A DNA stretch of 50,606 bases, taken from assembly GCA_020724365.1 (NCBI GenBank), contig DYHD01000008.1, positions 1 through 50,606 on the forward strand. Direction: 5' to 3'. This DNA is from Thermodesulfovibrio yellowstonii (GTDB lineage: Bacteria; Nitrospirota; Thermodesulfovibrionia; Thermodesulfovibrionales; Dissulfurispiraceae). The notes beneath the pieces were generated by a model that worked only from the letters and a program-made list of their open reading frames with translations, ran no database searches and was not told the DNA's origin. Numbering within the stretch: the first letter of the stretch is position 1; each line of letters opens with the position of its first letter. A program made the translations under genes and the position numbers. Positions 44,726-50,606 of the stretch are shown here, piece after piece.

Positions 44726-45517
44726 ATGACAAATTTATTATCAAATTTATATAAAGGCAGGCATATCCTTAAAAGTTTGCTAATCAAGGATATAAAAGCA
44801 AAATATGCTGGTTCTATATTAGGACCTTTGTGGGTTATAACCACTCCCCTTTATCAAATATTTCTTTATACCTTCATATTCTCAACAATATTAAGGGTTC
44901 GTTTTGATGATGGAGGGACTTCATCTTTTGTCGTATATTTGCTTGCAGGGCTAATTCCATGGTTGTTTTTCTCAGAGGCTACAATAAGAGGGGTTTCGGC
45001 TTTCTTAGAAAATGGCAATTTAATAAAAAAGGTTAAGTTTCCAGCAGAAATCTGTGTGATATCAGCCATTTTATCTGCCACTATAACATTCTCTATATAC
45101 ATTATTTTGTATTCTGCTATCCTGATTTATATGAATATTTTTAACCCTCAAACCTTTGTTTTGTTTATACTGCCTTTTACAATACAACTGCTGTTAATAT
45201 TCGGGCTTTCTTTAGGGCTTGGCAGTATAGCTGTTTTTTTCAGAGATATCACCCAGATGGTAGGCATGATTCTAAACCTATTTTTTTTCCTAACTCCCAT
45301 AGTATATCCTGCAAACATAATCCCTGAAAATGTGAAATGGTTATTTCACATTAACCCCTTTTACTTTATAATCGAGATATACAGGAACCTTATGGTAAGA
45401 GGTGTGTTGCCTGATATTAATTTATTTATTTACCCTACTATTTTTTCAGTAGTTATATTTTTTCTTGGCTACTATGTTTTCTTTAAAACAAAGAGAGCCT
45501 TTATGGATATTTTATAA
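44726..45517 (+). CDS. ABC-2-type polysaccharide exporter permease (Wzm-like)
   Basis: Integral inner-membrane subunit of an ABC exporter for polysaccharide. The 263 residues have six hydrophobic helices. It opens with the cytoplasmic HILKSLLIKDIKAKYAGSIL and GPLWVITTPLYQIFLYTFIF that match ABC-2 permeases. The centre has NGNLIKKVKFPAEICVISAI and the later FFRDITQMVGMILNLFFFLTPIVY, another typical motif. The stop and the next start share one base (TAATG at 45515-45519), so it is coupled to the ATPase. Confidence 0.91.
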   Translation: MTNLLSNLYKGRHILKSLLIKDIKAKYAGSILGPLWVITTPLYQIFLYTFIFSTILRVRFDDGGTSSFVVYLLAGLIPWLFFSEATIRGVSAFLENGNLIKKVKFPAEICVISAILSATITFSIYIILYSAILIYMNIFNPQTFVLFILPFTIQLLLIFGLSLGLGSIAVFFRDITQMVGMILNLFFFLTPIVYPANIIPENVKWLFHINPFYFIIEIYRNLMVRGVLPDINLFIYPTIFSVVIFFLGYYVFFKTKRAFMDIL

Positions 45518-46698
45518 TGAGAGACCTTGCTATACGGGCTGAAAACCTACTGAAGGAATATCATATATATGATAGCCCTCTTGAAAGGCTAAAGGAATTA
45601 TTTTTCAAGGCAAGGAAACACAGAGTTTTTACAGCACTTGGTCCTGTTGATATTGAAATAAGGAAGGGTGAAACGCTTGGTATTATAGGAGAAAATGGTG
45701 CCGGAAAGAGCACATTTCTCAAGCTTGTCGCTGGGGTAATTGAACCCTCATCAGGTAGTATCAGCGTTAAAGGTAAGGTCTCTTCAATTCTGGAATTAGG
45801 TGTAGGCTTTAATCCAGAACTCAGTGGAAAGGAGAATATTTTTTTGAACGGGGCTCTGCATGGATTTAACCCTTCAGACATAGAGAAACGAATAAATAAA
45901 ATTGAGAGATTTGCTGATATCGGCGAGTTTTTTCATATGCCTGTAAAGACCTATTCATCAGGCATGTATGTGAGGCTTGCCTTCTCGCTTGCAGTGCATG
46001 TGGATGCGGATATCATCGTGATAGATGAAGCCCTCTCAGTGGGCGATGGTGCCTTTGAGAAAAAATGTATTGACAGGATTTGGGATTTGAAAAGAAGAGG
46101 GGTAACCATCATTTTTTGCTCACATTCTTTATATGCTATAGCAAATTTTTGTGATAGAGCCATGTGGCTTAAAAATGGAAGAATTGAAGCAATTGGAGAA
46201 ACAAAAGATGTTATCTCAAGATATGAGGATTATCTAAGAGAGAAGGAAGATATAGAAAAAAATGGAGAGCTTTTTTCATCTGCTAATATAGAAAAAAAGG
46301 TTGCAAGTATAAAAAATATTAGACTTTTCGTGGATGGAAAGACGATAGAGTCATCAATAGAGCCTTTATCGAATCTTGATATTATTGTAGATTTCGAGAT
46401 TTTTGATAATGCTCTGGTTAATATCGGCTTTGCAGTTGATAGGTCAGATAATCTTTGCTGTTATGCTACTGCAATGTATAATGCTGGCGTAGAACCTTTC
46501 AGAGGTCCCGTAATAGAACAATTTGCATTTACATTGAACAATCTTTCTCTTCTTAACGGCACTTATAAAATAGTTATTTTTCTGCTCGATGAGACAGGGA
46601 TTTGTGTCTTTGATAGGAAAGAATCACAGGTTTTTAAGGTTCTCACAGATAAGAAGGAGTGGGGTATCTGCCGTTTACCTTTCAAGTGGCACAAATAA
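45517..46698 (+). CDS. ABC polysaccharide exporter ATP-binding protein with C-terminal domain (Wzt-like)
   Basis: A 393-residue ATPase partner of the permease. The ATPase domain (about residues 1-240) has GIIGENGAGKSTFLKLVAG (Walker A), TYSSGMYVRLAFSLAVHVDADIIVIDEAL (signature and Walker B) and FCSHS (switch His). Residues about 265-390 form a beta-sandwich like the carbohydrate-binding C-terminal domain of Wzt, which in known systems recognises the modified chain end. A methyltransferase in the same locus could add such a cap. Coupled by TAATG to the next gene, a GT2 enzyme. Confidence 0.9.
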   Translation: MRDLAIRAENLLKEYHIYDSPLERLKELFFKARKHRVFTALGPVDIEIRKGETLGIIGENGAGKSTFLKLVAGVIEPSSGSISVKGKVSSILELGVGFNPELSGKENIFLNGALHGFNPSDIEKRINKIERFADIGEFFHMPVKTYSSGMYVRLAFSLAVHVDADIIVIDEALSVGDGAFEKKCIDRIWDLKRRGVTIIFCSHSLYAIANFCDRAMWLKNGRIEAIGETKDVISRYEDYLREKEDIEKNGELFSSANIEKKVASIKNIRLFVDGKTIESSIEPLSNLDIIVDFEIFDNALVNIGFAVDRSDNLCCYATAMYNAGVEPFRGPVIEQFAFTLNNLSLLNGTYKIVIFLLDETGICVFDRKESQVFKVLTDKKEWGICRLPFKWHK

Positions 46699-47786
46699 TG
46701 CTTTCTATTATAATTGTGAATTATAACAGTTCAGATATACTCAAGGAATGTTATTTTTCCATACCCTCTGCCTTGAAAACTCAACCATATGAAGTTTTAA
46801 TCATTGATAGTGGCTCTGAAAAAGATGAGATTGATAAATTGATGGATTTTGAAAAAGGGGATGCTAAGATAATATTGAACAAGGAAAATATTGGATATGC
46901 GAAGGCTGTAAATCTTGGGATTAAATCTTCAAATGGCAGTCATATCTTAATAAGTAATCCTGATGTTATATATACTGCTGGAAGCATTGAGGAGATGTCT
47001 GATGCTATCACAACATTGCCAAAGTGCGGTGCAGTGGGACCAAAGACATGGTGGAATAAAAAGATGGATTTTCTGCTTCCTAAAAGTGAACTTATTACTC
47101 CTTATAGTGTTTTTTTACAGAAACTTATGAAATCCTCAAAAAGAATATATAATGGATTACTGAAAAGATGGATAAGGTCTAACCTCAAATTCTGGCTTTC
47201 TATAGAACCATCAAAACAAGAGATGCTTTCGGGGGCTTGTATAATGACTACGAGAAAAGTTATTGAAAAAGTGGGTGCTTTTGATGAAATATTTCCACTT
47301 TATTTTGAAGATACAGATTGGTCATTAAGGGTTAGAAAATCAGGATATTATCTTTACATGATACCGCAAGCAGAGGTTATTCATTATTATAATCAAAGCG
47401 CAAAGAAGGATAAGATAGCCGCTCAACAAAAATTTAATAGTTCGATGGTTAAGTATCTTAAAAAACATTTCAATAAGCAAATTTTTTTATTCAATATACT
47501 GCAAAAAACATTGAGGGAAAAAAGAGAGTTGCTTCTTCAATCATATAAGGATATAGGGGCAATCAATAACCCTCCATCTTTTGAGTTTTATGATTCAAAA
47601 AGAAAGATCCTGCTTCTTTCACCAGTTGAGTCTCTAATTCCTTCTGCGGGAGCTTGTGTAGAAAGCAATTCTTTTGTATTTCCAAAGGATTTATGGAGCA
47701 ATCTTGGAGATGGCAGATATTTTATTAAATGTTTTTATGCAGATTCATTAATAAATTGCGGCTCTTGGAGCTGGCTTAAGATTTAA
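46698..47786 (+). CDS. Family 2 glycosyltransferase
   Basis: A 362-residue GT-A-fold enzyme. I use the ATG at 46698, which overlaps the Wzt stop by one base (TAATG); an upstream frame to 46659 is only an overlap into wzt. The N-terminus is MLSIIIVNYNSSDILKECY, followed by IIDSGSEKDEID, NKENIGYAKAVNLGIKSSNG and the NPDV variant of DXD (ISNPDVIY). GAFDEIFPLYFEDTDWSLRVRKSG supplies the EDTD motif of the family. The C-terminal ~80 residues after the GT core have no recognised domain. Likely extends the glycan; rhamnosyl transfer is possible since NPDV-type enzymes often use dTDP-rhamnose. Confidence 0.87.
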   Translation: MLSIIIVNYNSSDILKECYFSIPSALKTQPYEVLIIDSGSEKDEIDKLMDFEKGDAKIILNKENIGYAKAVNLGIKSSNGSHILISNPDVIYTAGSIEEMSDAITTLPKCGAVGPKTWWNKKMDFLLPKSELITPYSVFLQKLMKSSKRIYNGLLKRWIRSNLKFWLSIEPSKQEMLSGACIMTTRKVIEKVGAFDEIFPLYFEDTDWSLRVRKSGYYLYMIPQAEVIHYYNQSAKKDKIAAQQKFNSSMVKYLKKHFNKQIFLFNILQKTLREKRELLLQSYKDIGAINNPPSFEFYDSKRKILLLSPVESLIPSAGACVESNSFVFPKDLWSNLGDGRYFIKCFYADSLINCGSWSWLKI

Positions 47787-47803
47787 TCAATTTTTAGATA
47801 ATT

Positions 47804-48754
47804 ATGAATATAGAAATTAGAAAGGCTATAGATTCTGATACAGATGGAATAAGAGAGCTTTTTTTTGAGTCTTTTTGGAAAGAATTATCTTATAGTGAGT
47901 GGGCATGGAAATATAAACATTCTCCGTGGGGAAGCACAGAGATACTTGCATTAGATGGTGAAAAGATAGTGGCTCATTATGGGGGCATTAAGTCAAGGTT
48001 TTGTTTTAATGGTAGGATGTTTGATGTATTTCAACCTTGTGATGTAATGACCCACCCAAAATATAGGGCGAGATTCTTTTCTAAGAAGGGAGCAATGGTG
48101 AAGGCAGGTGAGTATTTTTTCTCAAATAATTCAATGGACTTTGCCTTTGGTTTTCCATCCGAGAGACATGCAATTTTAGGAACGAGACAACTAGGCTATA
48201 CAGAACATAAATATGTTTCAGTTCTGAAAAAAGATATAAACAGGCATAAATATATATTGAAACCCTTTCTGAAAATTTCAACTTCATGGAATCTTATAGA
48301 TGCCACAGAGATTGATATTTTGTGGAATAGCATCAAAAATGAAAACATGCTCTCGATCGAGAAAAAAAGTTCATATATTTTCTGGAGATTTAGAGATCAT
48401 CCCATCAAGCATTATGAGCCTTTAATTATCAGAGGTCGTTTTAGCAATAATCTGAGGGCTTTCTGTGTGTTTAGCATTAGTGAAGATGAACTATCAGTTC
48501 TTGATTTTTTGTGCCCGAAGGAGTTTACAATTACATTATTTAATCTGCTCGAAAATATAGTGCTTGACTATAAGCTAAGGTCATTAAAGCTATGGCTGAA
48601 TACAAAAGAAGATATTTACCCAAAAATAGTAAAAAATGGATATAATGAAAATAGTGGCGTGCCTTTATTATTTAAGATTATAAATAAAGAAATTAAACCT
48701 GATTTTCTTTTTGATAATTATCAATATAGAATGGGTGATTACGATGCAGGTTAG
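47804..48754 (+). CDS. GNAT-fold acyltransferase-like protein
   Basis: A 316-residue protein with a GNAT-like N-terminal half: NIEIRKAIDSDTDGIRELFF, EKIVAHYGGIKSRF and FQPCDVMTHPKYRARFFSKK (beta4 and the acetyl-CoA-binding region, with a weak R/Q-x-x-G/A motif). The C-terminal half (from about residue 165) looks like a second related domain, so this could be a double-GNAT or Fem-like protein. It may acylate the polysaccharide or an amino sugar donor. It follows the GT2 gene by 17 bases on the same strand. Substrate unknown. Confidence 0.72.
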   Translation: MNIEIRKAIDSDTDGIRELFFESFWKELSYSEWAWKYKHSPWGSTEILALDGEKIVAHYGGIKSRFCFNGRMFDVFQPCDVMTHPKYRARFFSKKGAMVKAGEYFFSNNSMDFAFGFPSERHAILGTRQLGYTEHKYVSVLKKDINRHKYILKPFLKISTSWNLIDATEIDILWNSIKNENMLSIEKKSSYIFWRFRDHPIKHYEPLIIRGRFSNNLRAFCVFSISEDELSVLDFLCPKEFTITLFNLLENIVLDYKLRSLKLWLNTKEDIYPKIVKNGYNENSGVPLLFKIINKEIKPDFLFDNYQYRMGDYDAG

Positions 48755-48869
48755 TTTTGTTTTGGGTATTTAGATACATCGGCTAAAGCTTTCGATTATC
48801 ATAAGGAAAATAAAAGATAGATGTTATCTATTATGATAAAATTTTTAATACTTTAGGAGGTTATTATTA

Positions 48870-50606
48870 ATGAATATTGAAATGCTTCAAAAGAATCGAT
48901 ATATAACAATTACTCTTGCTATCATATTTTTTGTAGCATGGTTACAGTTATTACCTGATAAGGTATTAGCACAGACGCCATGGGATAAAAAAGCACCCCC
49001 ATCTGTCATAACCGATGTAGCTTCAGGAAAACCTTATGACTTGATCGTGCTTTTTGATGACAGGCTAATTCAGGATGAGATTGCATTTTATCGTTTTAAT
49101 ATTAGCGCAATAGGAGATACTCCTGAGATACTCGAAATAAAGAGAATAAGGTATGAACATCTTAAACAAAGGGTATTCGACACGCTGCTGAGAGAAGAAT
49201 TTGAGTTGAAAAGGGAATATAGCCACCTTCCGATGTCTTTTATAAGAATAAAGACCTTAAGCGGATTAATTCAACTACTCTCTCAAGCAGAGATTGTGCA
49301 AGTTTATCCTGAGGAAAAACATAGACATTTTCTCAGCTCAAGCCTCCCTTTCATAGGGCAACCACAGGTGGCTGCCGCTGGCATGAGAGGCGCTGGGACT
49401 ACGGTTGTTGTCCTTGATACAGGATTGAATTACAATCATTCACATTTTGGAACTTGTACATCTCCTGCGCCTGGCTACTGTTCTGATACAAACCCACCTA
49501 CTGCCCCATCAGGATGCAAAGTTTCCTGCGTAAGGGATTTTGCTCCTAATGATAACTCTCTCGATGATAATGGACATGGGACGAATGTATCTGGAATAGT
49601 AGTAGGTGTAGCCCCTGATACTCGTATTGCTGCTCTAGATGTATTCAGGACAGACGGACTTGCTTATTCATCGGATATTATTGCAGCTATAAACTGGTCT
49701 ATAGCTAATAAAGCGGAATATAATATAGTCGCTATGAATATGAGTTTGGGCGGAGGAGGTTCTACAACACCTTGTTCAAGCAATGTATTTGCAGTACCAA
49801 TTTCAAATGCAAAAAGTGCCGGCATTCTTTCAGCAATTGCATCTGGGAATGATGGTTTCACCAATAAAATATCTTCTCCTGCCTGTGTGCCTGATGCTGT
49901 GTCAGTGGGAGCTGTGTATGATGGAAATATAGGAGGTGTTTCTTATCCTGCATGCACTGATACAACTACAGCTCCAGATAAAGTAACCTGCTTCACAAAT
50001 AGCGCCAGTTTTCTTACAATGCTGGCACCAGGAGCTCGTATCACAGCAGCTGGATGGACTATGTTTGGTACATCTCAGGCAGCGCCTCATATTGCTGGTT
50101 CAATTGCTGTATTGAAAGGACAGAATGCCTTTCCGTCTGAAACTCCAAATCAAGTAGTAAGTAGAATGACAAGCTCTGGAATACCTGTAACAGATAGTAA
50201 AAACAATATTACTAAGCCCCGTATTGACCTTCTTGCTGCATCATCAGGCGGGGGGGCTTGCACTTATAATATAAGCCCAACAAGTCAGGCATTTGGAACC
50301 GCTGGTGGCAATGGTAGCGTAACTGTTACTACAGGCAATGGATGTGATTGGACTGCTGTAAGCAACAATTCATGGATATCCATAACAGGTGGCAATCAAG
50401 GCACAGGTAATGGCACCGTGACTTATTCAGTTGCATCTAATGATGGCAATTCAAGGACAGGGACTTTAACGATAGCTGGGAAGACATTCACTGTTAACCA
50501 AACAGGAATAGGCAATATGTCTATTACAGGGACGATAACTAGATCAGGAAATCCTCTTGCTGGTGTAACAGTTAATTTAACAGGGGCAGCAACAGCATCA
50601 ACCACT
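48870..50606 (+). CDS. Secreted subtilisin-like serine protease with BACON domain (3'-partial)
   Basis: The open frame starts at 48870 (TTAGGAGG at 48853-48860) and continues past the window end with no stop, at least 579 residues. It has a signal peptide (about residues 12-33, ending VLAQTPW), an inhibitor-I9-like propeptide (about 45-145), and an S8 peptidase domain with the triad D183 (VVVLDTGLN), H236 (NGHGTNVSG) and S402 ([11 protein letters not shown]). After a GGGA linker there is a BACON domain (about residues 467-548; [15 protein letters not shown] and FTVNQTG), then the start of a carboxypeptidase-regulatory-like or Big-type domain ([20 protein letters not shown]). It is an extracellular or surface protease. 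Its own promoter seems likely. Confidence 0.93.
   Translation, partial: MNIEMLQKNRYITITLAIIFFVAWLQLLPDKVLAQTPWDKKAPPSVITDVASGKPYDLIVLFDDRLIQDEIAFYRFNISAIGDTPEILEIKRIRYEHLKQRVFDTLLREEFELKREYSHLPMSFIRIKTLSGLIQLLSQAEIVQVYPEEKHRHFLSSSLPFIGQPQVAAAGMRGAGTTVVVLDTGLNYNHSHFGTCTSPAPGYCSDTNPPTAPSGCKVSCVRDFAPNDNSLDDNGHGTNVSGIVVGVAPDTRIAALDVFRTDGLAYSSDIIAAINWSIANKAEYNIVAMNMSLGGGGSTTPCSSNVFAVPISNAKSAGILSAIASGNDGFTNKISSPACVPDAVSVGAVYDGNIGGVSYPACTDTTTAPDKVTCFTNSASFLTMLAPGARITAAGWTMFGTSQAAPHIAGSIAVLKGQNAFPSETPNQVVSRMTSSGIPVTDSKNNITKPRIDLLAASSGGGACTYNISPTSQAFGTAGGNGSVTVTTGNGCDWTAVSNNSWISITGGNQGTGNGTVTYSVASNDGNSRTGTLTIAGKTFTVNQTGIGNMSITGTITRSGNPLAGVTVNLTGAATASTT

Noticed and set aside
49664..50605. Minus-strand open frames within the protease gene
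   Set aside because: Antisense shadows of an intact subtilase frame with a catalytic triad and domain order.
1..50606. CRISPR array or rRNA/tRNA gene
   Set aside because: No regularly spaced direct repeats and no tRNA cloverleaf or rRNA sequence was recognised; the repeats seen are dispersed palindromes.

Overview
This is a 50.6-kb piece of an AT-rich chromosome from a Gram-negative bacterium. An outer-membrane beta-barrel, a Wza-type export protein, a type II secretion/pilus ATPase and platform pair, and many signal peptides all point to a double membrane. Futalosine hydrolase suggests menaquinone made by the futalosine route, and the gene mix would fit a Nitrospirota/Thermodesulfovibrio-like or similar anaerobic lineage. 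That placement is inference: no rRNA or other marker is present. No tRNA, rRNA, CRISPR array, transposase or phage gene was seen.

Layout. 1-3.4 kb: a repeat fragment, a membrane protein with an M15-type peptidase, an amidohydrolase and a cupin. 3.4-8.8 kb (minus strand): leuD, leuB, asd, metK and ahcY, covering leucine, aspartate-family and S-adenosylmethionine-cycle steps. 8.9-18.4 kb (plus): miaA with a damaged start, a periplasmic binding protein paired with a hybrid histidine kinase, gspE-gspF, a phosphohexomutase and an L,D-transpeptidase. 18.4-24.3 kb: a TPR protein, an OsmC protein, gatA (TTG start), bioA and a BioD-like/DRTGG protein. 24.5-30.2 kb (minus): a compact operon of glycosyltransferase, rfbA, rfbC, rfbB, rfbD and a WbaP-like initiating transferase, which makes dTDP-L-rhamnose and starts a lipid-linked glycan. 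30.4-33.0 kb: mqnB, a CAP-domain protein and a WecA-like transferase.

33.5-50.6 kb is a surface-polysaccharide export region: a small secreted protein with 16 cysteines spaced exactly every four residues, an outer-membrane barrel, Wza-like export protein, BY-type tyrosine kinase, PHP-type phosphatase, a Wzy/WaaL-like ligase or polymerase fused to TPRs, a VanZ-like protein, a methyltransferase, glycosyltransferases, an ABC exporter (Wzm/Wzt), a GNAT protein and a secreted subtilisin-like protease that runs off the window end.

The rhamnose operon, two initiating transferases (WbaP-like and WecA-like), phosphohexomutase and the export cluster plausibly work together to build and secrete a rhamnose-containing polysaccharide. 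The locus carries both Wzy-type and ABC-type export parts.

A second theme is intergenic repeats. A family of elements with the end sequence CYAAATTGAGCGATT as inverted termini occurs in complete, minimal and fragmentary form at eight or so places. Other palindromic elements sit at 3.3, 19.8-20.1, 35.7 and 42.3 kb. Some touch genes: one supplies a stop codon and last residues, another supplies a ribosome-binding site held in a hairpin.
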